Below are positions 39,724 through 52,866 of a stretch of DNA of 64,000 nt, piece after piece. How positions within the stretch are numbered: the stretch's first letter is position 1; each line of letters starts with the position of its first letter. The stretch spans positions 20,564,001 to 20,628,000 of the forward strand of contig NC_079888.1 in assembly GCF_029227915.1 (NCBI RefSeq), given 5' to 3'. Under the pieces are notes generated by a model, which searched no databases, was not told the DNA's origin, and worked only from the letters and a program-made list of their open reading frames with translations. A program made the translations under genes and the position numbers. This DNA is from Hydractinia symbiolongicarpus (Eukaryota; Cnidaria; Hydrozoa; Anthoathecata; Hydractiniidae).

Positions 39724-39903
39724 TTAAGTTACAACGGTTGGGTCACATATTCGTACCAACATGTATTTAGCGATATTTTTCTGATATTACTAGGTTGCAT
39801 CGCTTTTAACTATGAAACGATTGACTCTGGGATTTAATTGAGCTAACTTTGGACTGTCTCCTGATAAATGTGATAAAGGAGACAATTGGACTCCAAGAAA
39901 TCA

Positions 39904-40216
39904 CATTCTTGTTAACTTGACATTATTAATTTGATTTTTTTATTGTGGGACCAATCCTAGCCGTTATTGCGCGCTAAAGAAATAGCGACAGTTTCAAGAA
40001 CTACATTTCATTGACTTTCAAACGGTGTCAGTCCGTTTGAGTTACAACGGTTGGGTCACATATTCGTACCAACATGTATTTAGCGATATTTTTCTGATAT
40101 TACTAGGTTGCATCGCTTTTAACTATGAAACGATTGACTGTGGGACTTAATTGAGCTAACTTTGAACTGTCACCTGATAAATGTGATAAAAGAGACAACT
40201 GGACTCCAAGAAAAAA
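39904..40216 (+). repeat. Shortened monomer marking the block start, copy B
   Basis: This is the second occurrence of the 313-bp unit at 29859, with the same junction TTGACATTATTAATTTGATT. It lies just downstream of the first transposon copy. Confidence 0.88.
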
Positions 40217-41576
40217 CATTCTTCTTAATTTCACATGATTGCCGAAACTCAGCGATTACACTGGGCTCTGTGGTAGCGCTTCATTTAAGAATTATGATAA
40301 AAAAAGTCATTTTTTTATTGTGGGACCAATCCTAGCCATTATCGCGCGCTGAGGAAATAGCGACAGTTTCAAGAACTACATTTCATTGACTTTCAAACGG
40401 TGTCACTCCGTTTGAGTTACAACGGTTTAGTCACATATTCGCACCAACATGTATTTAGCGATATTTTTCTGATATTACTAGGTTGCATCGCTTTTAACTA
40501 TGAAACGATTGACTGTGGGACTTAATTGAGCTAACTTTGGACTGTCACCTGATAAATGTGATAAAAGAGACAATTGGACTCCAAGAAAAAACATTCTTCT
40601 TAATTTCACATGATTGCCGAAACTCAGCGATTACACTGGGCTCTGTGGTAGCGCTTCATTTAAGAATTATGATAAAAAAAGTCATTTTTTTATTGTGGGA
40701 CCAATCCTAGCCATTATCGCGCGCTGAGGAAATAGCGACAGTTTCAAAAAATACATTTCATTGACTTTCTAACGGTGTCAGTCCGTTTGAGTTTCAACGG
40801 TTGTGTCACATATTCGTACCAACATGTATTTAGCGATATTTTTTTGATATTACTAGGTTGCATCGCTTTTAACAATAAAACGTTGACTGTGGGACTTAAT
40901 TGAACTAACTTTGGACTGTGACCTGATAAATGTGATAAATGAGACAATTGGACTCCAAGAAATAACATTCTTCTTAATTTGACGTGATTGCCGGAACTCA
41001 GCGACTACACTGGGCTCTGTGGTAGCGCTTCCATTACGAATTAAGATAAAAAAGTCATTTTTTTATTGCGGGACCAATCCTAGCCATTATCTTGCGCTGA
41101 AGAAATAGCGGCAATTTCAAAAACTACATTTCATTGACTTTCTAACGGTGTCAGTCCGTTTGAGTTACAACGTTTGGGTCACATATTCGTACCAACATGT
41201 ATTTAGCGATAATTTTCTGATATTACTAGGTTGCATCGCTTTTAACTATGAAACAATTGACTGTGGGACTTAATTGAGCTAACTTTGGACTGTCACCTGA
41301 TAAATGTGATAAAGGAGACAATTGGACTCCAAGAAAAAACATTCTTCTTAATTTGACATGATTGCCGAAACTCAGCGATTACACTGGGCACTGTGGTAGC
41401 GCTTCATTTAAAAATTAAGATACAAAAAGTCATTTTTTTATTGTGGGACCAATCCTAGCCGTTATCGCGCGCTAAAGAAATAGCGCCAGTTTCAAGAACT
41501 ACATTTCATTGACTTTCTAACGGTGTCAGTCCGTTTGAGTTACAACGGTTGGGTCACATATTCGTACCAACATGTA

Positions 41577-41590
41577 TGTGGGACTTAATT
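41577..41590 (+). other. 60-bp deletion junction inside a monomer
   Basis: CCAACATGTATGTGGGACTT joins CATGTAT directly to GTGGGACTT. The usual TTAGCGATATTTT through GATTGACT is missing. The block offset falls from 10,045 to 9,985 bp here, so the loss happened in copy B after the block was duplicated. Confidence 0.88.
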
Positions 41591-44500
41591 GAGGAAACTT
41601 TAGACTGTCACCTGATAAAAGTGATGAAGGAGACAATTGGACTCCAAGAAAAAACATTCATCTTAATTTGACATGATTGCCGAAACTCAGCGATTACACT
41701 GAGCGCTGTGGTTGCGCTTCATTTAGAAATTATGATAAAAAAAGTCATTTTTTTATTGTGGGACCAATCCTAGCCATTATCTCGCGCTGAAGAAATAGCA
41801 GCAGTTTCAAAAACTACATTTCATTGACTTTCTAACGGTGTCAGTCCGTTTGAGTTACAACGGTTGGGTCACATATTCGTACCAACATGTATTTAGCGAT
41901 ATTTTTCTGATATTACTAGGTTGCATCGCTTTTAACAATAAAACGATTGGCTGTGGGACTTAATTGAGCTAACTTTGGACTGTCACCTGATAAATGTGAT
42001 AAATGAGACAATTGGACTCCAAGAAATTACATTCTTGTTAATTTGACGTTATTGCCTGAACTCAGCGGTTATACTGGGCACTGTGGTAGCGCTTCATTTA
42101 AGAATTATGATAAAAAAAGTCATTTTTTTATTGCGGGACCAATCCTAGCCATTATCGCGCGCTGAGGAAATAGCGACAGTTTCAAAAACTACATTTCATT
42201 GACTTTCTAACGGTGTCAGTCCGTTTCAGTTACAACGGTTGGGTCACATATTCGTACCAACATGTATTTAGCGATATTTTTCTGATATTACTAGGTTGCA
42301 TCGCTTTTAACTATGAAACGATTGACTGTGGGACTTAATTGAGGAGACTTTGGACTGTCACCTCATAAAAGTGATAAAGGAGACAATTGGACTCCAAGAA
42401 AAAACATTCTTCTTAATTTGACATGATTGCCGAAACTCAGCGATTACACTGGTCTCTGTGGTAACGCTTCATTTAAGAATTATGATAAAAAAAGTCATTT
42501 TTTTATTGTGGGACCAATCCTAGCCATTATCGCGCGCTGAGGAAATAGCGACAGTTTCAAAAACTACATTTCATTGACTTTCTAACGGTGTCAGTCAATT
42601 TGAGTTTCAACGGTTGTGTCACATATTCGTACCAACATGTATTTAGCGATATTTTTTTGATATTACTAGGTTGCATCGCTTTTAACAATGAAACGTTGAC
42701 TGTGGGACTTAATTGAACTAACTTTGGACTGTGACCTGCTAAATGTGATAAATAAGACAATTGGACTCCAAGAAAAAACATTCTTCTTAATTTCACATGA
42801 TTGCCGAAACTCAGCGATTACACTGGGTTCTGTTGTAGCGCTTCATTTAAGAATTATGATAAAAAAAGTCAATTTTTTATTGTGGGACCAATCCTAGCCA
42901 TTATCGCGCGCTGAGGAAATAGCGACAGTTTCAAAAACTACATTTCATTGACTTTCTAACGGTGCCAGTCCGTTTGAGTTTCAACGGTTGTGTCAGATAT
43001 TCGTACCAACATGTATTTAGCGATATTTTTCTGATATTACTAGGTTGCATCGCTTTTAACTATGAAACGATTGACCGTGGGACTTAATTGAACTAACTTT
43101 GGACTGTGACCTAATAAATGTGATAAATGAGACAATTGGACTCCAAGAAATAACATTCTTCTTAATTTGACGTGATTGCCGGAACTCAGCGACTACACTG
43201 GGCTCTGTGGCAGCGCTTCAATTAAGAATTAAGATAAAAAAGTCATTTTTTTATTGCGGGACCAATCCTAGCCATTATCTCGCGGTGAAGAAATAGCGGC
43301 AGTTTCAAAAACTACATTTCATTGACTTTCTAACGGTGTCAGTCCGTTTGTGTTACAACGGTTGGGTCACATATTCGTACCAACAGGTCTTTAGCGATAT
43401 TTTTCTGATATTACTAGGTTGCATCGCTTTTAACAATTAAACGATTGACTGTGGGACTTAATTGAGCTAACTTTGGACTGTCACCTGATAAATGTGATAA
43501 AAGAGACAATTGCACTCCAAGAAAAAACATTCTTCTTAATTTGACATGATTGCCGAACCTCAGCGATTACACTGGGCTCTGTGGTAGCGCTTTATTTAAG
43601 AATTATGATACAAAAAGTCATTTTTTTATTGTGGGACCAATCCTAGCCGTTATCGCGCGCTAAAGAAATAGCGACAGTTTGAAGAACTACATTTCATTGA
43701 CTTTCAAACGGTGTCAGTCCGTTTGAGTTACAACGTTTGGGTCACATATTCGTACCAACATGTATTTAGCGATATTTTTCTGATTTTACTAGGTTGCATC
43801 GCTTTTAACTATGAAACGATTGACTGTGGGACTTAATTGAGCTAACTTTGAACAGTCACCTGATAAATATGATAAAAGAGACAATTGGACTCCAAGAAAA
43901 CACATTCTTCTTAATTTCACATGATTGCCGAAACTCAGCGATTACACTGGGCTCTGTGGTAGCGCTTCATTTAAGAATTATGATAAAAAAAGCCATTTCT
44001 TTATTGTGGGACCAATCCTAGCCATTATCGCGCGCTGAGGAAAAAGCGACAGTTTCAAAAATAACATTTCATTGACTTTCTAATGGTGTCATTCCGTTGG
44101 AGTTACAACGGTTGGGTCACATATTCGTACCAACATGTATTTAGCGATATTTTTCTGATATTACTAGGTTGCATCGCTTTTAACTATGAAACGATTGACC
44201 GTGGGACTTAATTGAACTAACTTTGGACTGTGACCTAATAAATGTGATAAATGAGACAATTGGACTCCAAGAAATAACATTCTTCTTAATTTGACGTGAT
44301 TGCCGGAACTCAGCGACTACACTGGGCTCTGTGGCAGCGCTTCAATTAAGAATTAAGATAAAAAAGTCATTTTTTTATTGCGGGACCAATCCTAGCCATT
44401 ATCTCGCGGTGAAGAAATAGCGGCAGTTTCAAAAACTACATTTCATTGACTTTCTAACGGTGTCAGTCCGTTTGTGTTACAACAGTTGGGTCACATATTC

Positions 44501-47136
44501 GTACCAACAGGTCTTTAGCGATATTTTTCTGATATTACTAGGTTGCATCGCTTTTAACAATTAAACGATTGACTGTGGGACTTAATTGAGCTAACTTTGG
44601 ACTGTCACCTGATAAATGTGATAAAAGAGACAATTGCACTCCAAGAAAAAACATTCTTCTTAATTTGACATGATTGCCGAACCTCAGCGATTACACTGGG
44701 CTCTGTGGTAGCGCTTTATTTAAGAATTATGATAAAAAAAGTCATTTTTTCATTGTGGGACCAATCCTAGGCATTATCCTGCGCTGAGAAAAAAGTGACA
44801 GTTTCAAAAACTACATTTCATTGACTTTCTAACGGTGTCAGTCCGTTTGAGTTTCAACGGTTATGTCACATATTCGTACCAACATGTATTTAGCGATATT
44901 TTTTTGATGTTACTAGGTTGCATCTCTTTTAACAATGAAACGTTGACTGTGGGACTTAATTGAACTAACTTTGGACTGTCACCTGATAAATGTGATAAAT
45001 GAGACAATTGGACTCCAAGAAATAACATTCTTGTTAATTTGACGTTATTGCCGGAACTCAGCGATTACACTGGGCACTGTGATAGCGCTTCATTTAAAAA
45101 TAAAGATACAAAAAGTCATTTTTTTTATTGTGGGACCAATCCTAGCCGTTATTGCGCGCTAAAGAAATAGCGACAGTTTCAAGAACTACATTTCATTGAC
45201 TTTCAAACGGTGTCAGTCCGTTTGAGTTACAACGTTTGGGTCACATATTTGTACCAACATGTATTTAGCGTTATTTTTCTGATTTTACTAGGTTGCATCG
45301 CTTTTAACTATGAAACGATTGACTGTGGGACTTAATTGAGCTAACTTTGGACTGTCACCTGATAAATGTGATAAAAGAGACAATTGGACTCCAAGAAAAC
45401 ACATTCTTCTTAATTTCACATGATTGCCGAAACTCAGCGATTACACTGGGCTCTGTGGTAGCGCTTCATTTAAGAATTATGATAAAAAAGCCATTTCTTT
45501 ATTGTGGGACCAATCCTAGCCATTATCGCGCGCTGAGGAAATAGCGACAGTTTCAAAAATAACATTTCATTGACTTTCTAATGGTGTCAGTCCGTTTGTG
45601 TTACAACGGTTGGGTCACATATTCGTACCAACAGGTCTTTAGCGATATTTTTCTGATATTACTAGGTTGCATCGCTTTTAACAATGAAACGATTGACTGT
45701 GGGACTTAATTGAGCTAACTTTGGACTGTCACCTGATAAATGTGATAAATGAGACAATTGGACTCCAAGAAATAACATTCTTGTTAATTTGACGTTATTG
45801 CCGGAACTCAGCGATTACACTGGGCACTGTGGTAGCGCTTCATTTAAAAATAAAGATACAAAAAGTCATTTTTTTATTGTGGTACCAATCCTAGCCGTTA
45901 TTGCGCGCTAAAGAAATAGCGACAGTTTCAAGAACTACATTTCATTGACTTTCAAACTGTGTCAGTCCGTTTGAAGTACAACGTTTGGGTCACATATTCG
46001 TACCAACATGTATTTAGCGATATTTTTCTGATTTTACTACGTTGCATCGCTTTTAACTATGAAACGATTGACTGTGGGACTTAATTGAGCTAACTTTGGA
46101 CTGTCACCTGATAAATGTGATAAAAGAGACAATTGGAGTCCAAGAAAACACATTCTTCTTAATTTCACATGATTGCCGAAACTCAGCGATTACACTGGGC
46201 TCTGTGGTAGCGCTTCATTTAAGAATTATGATAAAAAAGCCATTTCTTTATTGTGGGACCAATCCTAGCCATTATCGCGCGCTGAGGAAATAGCGACAGT
46301 TTCAAAAATAACATTTCATTGACTTTCTAATGGTGTCAGTCCGTTTGAGTTTCAACGGTTGTGTCACATATTCGTACCAACATGTATTTAGCGATATTTT
46401 TTTGATATTACTAGGTTGTATCGCTTTTAACAATAAAACGTTGACTGTGGGACTTAATTAAACTAACTTTGGACTGTGACCTAATAAATGTTATAAATTA
46501 GACAATTGGACTCCAAGAAATGACATTCTTCTTAATTTGGCGTGATTGCCGGAACTCAGCGACTACACTGGGCTCTGTGGCAGCGCTTCAATTAAGAATT
46601 AAGATAAAAAAGTCATTTTTTTATTGCGGGACCAATCCTAGCCATTATCTCGCGCTGAAGAAATAGCGGCAGTTTCAAAAACTACATTTCATTGACTTTC
46701 TAACGGTGTCAGTCCGTTTGTGTTACAACGGTTGGGTCACATATTCGTACCAACAGGTCTTTAGCGATATTTTTCTGATATTACTAGGTGGCATCGCTTT
46801 TAACAATGAAACGATTGACTGTGGGACTTAATTGAGCTAAATTTGGACTGTCACCTGATAAATGTGATAAATGAGACAATTGGACTCCAAGAAATAACAT
46901 TCTTGTTAATTTGACGTGATTGCCGGAACTCAGCGATTACACTGGGCACTGTGGTAGCGCTTCATTTAAAAATTAAGATACAAAAAGTCATTTTTTTATT
47001 GTGGGACCAACCCTAGCCGTTATCGCGCGCTAAAGAAATAGTGACAGTTTCAAGAACTACATTTCATTGACTTTCTAACGGTGTCAGTCCGTTTAACCCT
47101 ATTCGGTCCGGGGTTTTTCGAACATACTATGACCGG

Positions 47137-47157
47137 GGGGGGCGGATTCCGCCCCCC
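47137..47157. repeat. Left subterminal G/C palindrome of the MITE, copy B
   Basis: Same 10-bp arms and central T as 39024-39044. The matching right palindrome is at 47799-47821. Confidence 0.86.
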
Positions 47158-47798
47158 TTCAATAACTTTTCATAGGGTTGTTCAAATTGAATCAAAATTG
47201 GCACAATTATAGTACGTCATAAAAGGAACAAAATGGCGCCAAAAAAAATTTGCTTGCGTCAGCACATTTTCTGTGACGTCATCAAAAGCTTGAAAATTGT
47301 TAAAAATGCCACTATCTGCTTAAAATATAATTACTTTTGTTCTAGAGCGAATTTTTACATTCTGTTTGAAGTTTCTGAAAGCTAAATAAAAGTTATTTAA
47401 CATATCTTCCGGTTTTTACATGGATCGGATGAAAAATTGCCAAAAATTGGCCGAAAATCCGTTTTTTTACGATTTTCGGGTAAAATCCGACAAAATCGGG
47501 AAATCGGATTAGTCACGTGTTCAAATTATTCAAAATGATTGTTCTTGATGAAACAAAGTTGTGTTGCAAGTTTCAAGTTCTAAGGATAATCCTAACAGGA
47601 GTTATTATATTTTCCCCATTATAAGGATTTCATAGAGATTTTTAGGGGTAGTTTCGAGTAATGGCCAATATCAAAGCCTCTGAAAGGTATGGGACCTAAA
47701 AAATTAGCATGCAGGTGTCTAATAGAAAAATGTTGAAACTCAGTAAGTATCATAGCCATATAACAAAGCAATCAGGAGTTATTAAAAAAAAACCGTCA

Positions 47799-47821
47799 GG
47801 GGGGGCGGAATCCGCCCCCCC
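47799..47821. repeat. Right subterminal G/C palindrome of the MITE, copy B
   Basis: Arms of 11 bp around a central A, as at 39686-39708. The run of nine C continues into the right terminal inverted repeat. Confidence 0.86.
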
Positions 47822-47968
47822 CCGGACCGAATAGGGTTAAGTTACAACGGTTGGGTCACATATTCGTACCAACATGTATTTAGCGATATTTTTCTGATAT
47901 TACTAGGTTGCATCGCTTTTAACTATGAAACGATTGACTCTGGGACTTAATTGAGCTAACTTTGGACT

Positions 47969-50620
47969 GTCACCTGATAAATGTGATAAAGGAGACAATT
48001 GGACTCCAAGAAAAAACATTCTTCTTAATTTGACATGATTGCCGAAACTCAGCGATTACACTGGGCTCTGTAGTAGCGCTTCATTTAAGAATTATGATAA
48101 AAAAGTCATTTTTTTATTGTGGGACCAATCCTAGCCATTATCGCTCGCTGAGGAAATAGCGACAGTTTCAAAAACTACATTTCATTGACTTTCTAACGGT
48201 GTCAGTCCGTTTGAGTTTCAACGGTTGTGTCACTTATTCGTACCAACATGTATTTAGCGATATTTTTTTGATATTACTAGGTTGCATCGCTTTTAACAAT
48301 GAAACATTGACTGTGGGACTTAATTGAACTAACTTTGCACTGTGACCTGATAAATGTGATAAATAAGACAATTGGACTCCAAGAAATAACATTCTTGTTA
48401 ATTTGACGTGATTGCCGGAACTCAGCGATTACACTGGGCACTGTGGTAGCGCTTCATTTGAAAATTAAGCTAAAAAAAGTCATTTTTTTTACTGTGGGAC
48501 CTATCCTAGCCGCTAGCGCGCGTTGTAGAAAAAGCGACAGTTTCAAAAACTACATTTCATTGACTTTCTAACGGTGTCAGTCCGTTTGAGTTGCAACGGT
48601 TGAGTCACATATTCGTACCAACATGTATTTAGCGATATTTTTCTGATATTACTAGGTTGCATCTGATATTACTAGGTTAATTGAGCTAACTTTGGACTGT
48701 CACCTGATAAATGTGATAAAGGAGACAATTGGACTCCAAGAAAAAACATTCTTCTTAATTTGACATGATTGCCGAAACTCAGCGATTACACTGGGCTCTG
48801 TGGTAGCGCTTTATTTAGAAATTATGATAAAAAAAGACATTTTTTTATTGTGGGACCAATCCTAGCCATTATCTCGCGCTGAAGAAATAGCGGCAGTTTC
48901 AAAAACTACATCTCATTGACTTTCTAACGGAGTCAGTCCGTTTGAGTTACAACGGTTGGGTCACATATTAGTACCAACATGTATTTAGCGATATTTTTCT
49001 GATATTACTAGGTTGCATCGCTTTTAACAATGAAACGATTGACTGTGGGACTTAATTGAGCTAACTTTGGACTGTCACCTGATAAATGTGATAAATGAGA
49101 CAATTGGACTCCAAGAAATTACATTCTTGTTAATTTGACGTTATTGCCGGAACTCAGCGATTACACTGGGCACTGTGGTAGCGCTTCATTTAAAAATTAA
49201 GATACAAAAAGTCATTTTTTTATTGTGGGACCAATCCTAGCCGTTATCGCGCGCTAAAGAAACAGCGACAGTTTCAAGAACTACATTTCATTGACTTTCT
49301 AACGGTATCAGTCCGTTTGAGTTACAACGGTTGGGTCACATATTCGTACCAACATGTATTTAGCGATATTTTTCTGATATTACTAGGTTGCATCGCTTTT
49401 AACTATGAAACGATCGACTGTGGGACTTAATTGAGGAAACTTTGGACTGTCACCTGATAAATGTGATAAAGGAGACAATTGGACTCCAAGAAAAAACATT
49501 CTTAATAATTTGACATGATTGCCGAAACTCAGCGATTACACTGGGCTCTGTGGTAGCGCTTCATTTAAGAATTATGATAAAAAAAGTCATTTTTTTATTG
49601 TGGGACCAATCCTAGCCATTATCGCGAGCTGAGGAAATAGCGACAGTTTCAAAAACTACATTTCATTGACTTTCTAACGGTGTCAGTCCGTTTGAGTTTC
49701 AACGGTTGTGTCACATATTCGTACCAACATGTATTTAGCGATATTTTTTTGATATTACTAGGTTGCATCGCTTTTAACATTAAAACGTTGACTGTGGGAC
49801 TTAATTGAGCTAACTTTGGACTGTCACCTGATAAATGTGATAAATGAGACAATTGGACTCCAAGAAATTACATTCTTGTTAATTTGACGTGATTGCCGGA
49901 ACTCAGCGATTACACTGGGCACTGTGGTAGCGCTTCATTTAAAAATTAAGCTAAAAAAAGTCATTTTTTTACTGTGGGACCTATCCTAGCCGCTAGCGCG
50001 CGTTGTAGAAAAAGCGACAGTTTCAAAAACTACATTTCATTGACTTTCTAACGGTGTCAGTCCGTTTGAGTTACAACGGTTGAGTAACATATTCGTACCA
50101 ACATGTATTTAGCGATATTTTTCTGATATTACTAGGTTGCATCGCTTATAACTATGAAACAATTGACTGTGGGACTTAATTGAGCTAACTTTGGACTGTC
50201 ACCTGATAAATGTGATAAAGGAGACAATTGGACTCCAAGAAAAAACATTCTTCTTAATTTGACATGATTGCCGAAACTCAGCGATTACACTGGGCTCTGT
50301 GGTAGCGCTTCATTTAGAAATTATGATAAAAAAAGACATTTTTTTTTTGTGGGACCAATCCTAGCCATTATCTCGCGCTGAAGAAATAGCGGCAGTTTCA
50401 AAAACTACATTTCATTGACTTTCTAACGGTGTCAGTCCGTTTGAGTTACAACGGTTGGGTCACATATTAGTACCAACATGCATTTAGCGATATTTTTCTG
50501 ATATTACTAGGTTGCATCGCTTTTAACAATGAAACGATTGACTGTGGGACTTAATTGAGGAAACTTTGGACTGTCACCTGATAAATGTGATAAAGGAGAC
50601 AATTGGACTCCAAGAAAAAG
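47969..50620 (+). repeat. Mixed monomers right of the 10-kb blocks
   Basis: Type D, C, D/F hybrid, E, an AATAATTTG-marked D variant (starting 49497), C and another D/F hybrid follow one another. Rare variants such as CGCGTTGTAGAAAAAGCG (48519, 50000) recur about 1.48 kb apart, suggesting an older 4-mer. One unit (48390-48746) is shortened. Confidence 0.8.
48390..48746 (+). repeat. Shortened type C monomer with local duplication and deletion
   Basis: CTGATATTACTAGGTTGCAT is followed by a second CTGATATTACTAGGTT and then TAATTGAGC. About 20 bp were repeated, while the segment from CGCTTTTAAC through GGGACT is missing. The net length is 357 bp. The pattern fits a slipped or template-switched repair event. 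Confidence 0.85.
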
Positions 50621-51743
50621 CATTCTTAATAATTTGACATGATTGCCGAAACTCAGCGATTACACTGGGCTCTGTGGTAGCGCTTCATTTAAGAATTATG
50701 ATAAAAAAAGTCATTTTTTTATTGTGGGACCAATCCTAGCCATTATCGCGCGCTGAGGAAATAGCGACAGTTTCAAAAACTACATTTCATTGACTTTCTA
50801 ACGGTGTCAGTCCGTTTGAGTTTCAACGGTTGTGTCACATATTCGTACCAACATGTATTTAGCGATATTTTTTTGATATTACTAGGTTGCATCGCTTTTA
50901 ACATTAAAACGTTGACTGTGGGACTTAATTGAGCTAACTTTGGACTGTCACCTGATAAATGTGATAAATGAGACAATTGGACTCCAAGAAATTACATTCT
51001 TGTTAATTTGACGTTATTGCCGGAACTCAGCGATTACACTGGGCACTGTGGTAGCGCTTCATTTAAAAATTAAGATACAAAAAGTCATTTTTTTATTGTG
51101 GGACCAATCCTAGCCGTTATCGCGCGCTAAAGAAACAGCGACAGTTTCAAGAACTACATTTCATTGACTTTCTAACGGTATCAGTCCGTTTGAGTTACAA
51201 CGGTTGGGTCACATATTCGTACCAACATGTATTTAGCGATATTTTTCTGATATTACTAGGTTGCATCGCTTTTAACTATGAAACGATTGACTGTGGGACT
51301 TAATTGAGGAAACTTTGGACTGTCACCTGATAAATGTGATAAAGGAGACAATTGGACTCCAAGAAAAAACATTCTTAATAATTTGACATGATTGCCGAAA
51401 CTCAGCGATTACACTGGGCTCTGTGGTAGCGCTTCATTTAAGAATTATGATAAAAAAAGTCATTTTTTTATTGTGGGACCAATCTTAGCCATTATCGCGC
51501 GCTGAGGAAATAGCGACAGTTTCAAAAACTACATTTCATTGACTTTCTAACGGTGTCAGTCCGTTTGAGTTTCAACGGTTGTGTCACATATTCGTACCAA
51601 CATGTATTTAGCGATATTGTTTTGATATTACTAGGTTGCATCGCTTTTAACATTAAAACGTTGACTGTGGGACTTAATTGAGGAAACTTTGGACTGTCAC
51701 CTGATAAATGTGATAAAGGAGACAATTGGACTCCAAGAAAAAG
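50621..51743 (+). repeat. 3-monomer higher-order repeat, copy 1 (1123 bp)
   Basis: Units start at 50621, 50995 and 51370. The first and third are D variants beginning CATTCTTAATAATTTG; the middle one is type E with AAAGAAACAGCGAC and CGGTATCAGTCC. The first carries AAAAAGCATTC just upstream, the third carries CCAATCTTAGCC and GATATTGTTTTG. All recur 1123 bp later. Confidence 0.9.
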
Positions 51744-52866
51744 CATTCTTAATAATTTGACATGATTGCCGAAACTCAGCGATTACACTGGGCTCTGTGG
51801 TAGCGCTTCATTTAAGAATTATGATAAAAAAAGTCATTTTTTTATTGTGGGACCAATCCTAGCCATTATCGCGCGCTGAGGAAATAGCGACAGTTTCAAA
51901 AACTACATTTCATTGACTTTCTAACGGTGTCAGTCCGTTTGAGTTTCAACGGTTGTGTCACATATTCGTACCAACATGTATTTAGCGATATTTTTTTGAT
52001 ATTACTAGGTTGCATCGCTTTTAACATTAAAACGTTGACTGTGGGACTTAATTGAGCTAACTTTGGACTGTCACCTGATAAATGTGATAAATGAGACAAT
52101 TGGACTCCAAGAAATTACATTCTTGTTAATTTGACGTTATTGCCGGAACTCAGCGATTACACTGGGCACTGTGGTAGCGCTTCATTTAAAAATTAAGATA
52201 CAAAAAGTCATTTTTTTATTGTGGGACCAATCCTAGCCGTTATCGCGCGCTAAAGAAACAGCGACAGTTTCAAGAACTACATTTCATTGACTTTCTAACG
52301 GTATCAGTCCGTTTGAGTTACAACGGTTGGGTCACATATTCGTACCAACATGTATTTAGCGATATTTTTCTGATATTACTAGGTTGCATCGCTTTTAACT
52401 ATGAAACGATTGACTGTGGGACTTAATTGAGGAAACTTTGGACTGTCACCTGATAAATGTGATAAAGGAGACAATTGGACTCCAAGAAAAAACATTCTTA
52501 ATAATTTGACATGATTGCCGAAACTCAGCGATTACACTGGGCTCTGTGGTAGCGCTTCATTTAAGAATTATGATAAAAAAAGTCATTTTTTTATTGTGGG
52601 ACCAATCTTAGCCATTATCGCGCGCTGAGGAAATAGCGACAGTTTCAAAAACTACATTTCATTGACTTTCTAACGGTGTCAGTCCGTTTGAGTTTCAACG
52701 GTTGTGTCACATATTCGTACCAACATGTATTTAGCGATATTGTTTTGATATTACTAGGTTGCATCGCTTTTAACATTAAAACGTTGACTGTGGGACTTAA
52801 TTGAACTAACTTGGGAATGTGACCTGATAAATGTAATAAATGAGACAATTGGACTCCAAGAAATAA
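51744..52866 (+). repeat. 3-monomer higher-order repeat, copy 2
   Basis: Units at 51744, 52118 and 52493 repeat 50621-51743 with the same markers. The end changes to ATTGAACTAACTTGGGAATG near 52800, where the sequence passes into other units. Confidence 0.9.

Larger units (their letters stand above)
29811..39855 (+). repeat. 10,045-bp block, copy A (about 25 monomers plus transposon)
   Basis: GTCTCCTGATAAATGTG, followed by a shortened monomer with TTGACATTATTAATTTG, occurs at 29811 and again at 39856, an offset of 10,045 bp. The block then runs through D, E and F units, a 4-mer tandem repeat (34931-37858), duplicated F-like units near 37928-38300, and the transposon at 38984-39723. It ends with the private GACTCTGGGA near 39824, which has its counterpart near 47937. 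All the variants indicate a tandem duplication of the whole block. Confidence 0.88.
47097..47836. mobile_element. piggyBac-type non-autonomous transposon (MITE), copy B
   Basis: This 740-bp element is the same length as the one at 38984 and I found only one base difference: CATAACAAAGC near 47760 where copy A has CATAACATAGC. TTAA flanks it at 47093-47096 and 47837-47840, and the neighbouring satellite variants (ACCAACCCTAGCC and AATAGTGACAG upstream, GACTCTGGGA downstream) are the same in both places. It is therefore the same insertion copied with the satellite block, not a second transposition. It has no coding capacity. The 17-bp terminal repeats are at 47097-47113 and 47820-47836. Confidence 0.87.
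39856..47968 (+). repeat. 10-kb block, copy B, contracted to 8,113 bp
   Basis: Copy B follows copy A with the same private variants but is 1,932 bp shorter. That equals one 60-bp deletion near 41577 plus a net loss of about five monomers. Visible changes include a jump in a unit near 43040 from the place matching 33040 to the place matching 33420, another near 43600 (33985 to 34360), and a return near 44165 to sequence already used near 43055. The transposon at 47097-47836 is kept. The right end (TCACCTGATAAATG) is where copy A instead reads TCTCCTG and enters copy B. Confidence 0.85.

Noticed and set aside
47097-47836. A second independent transposon insertion
   Set aside because: The flanking satellite variants on both sides are the same as at 38984-39723, so the element was copied with the array.
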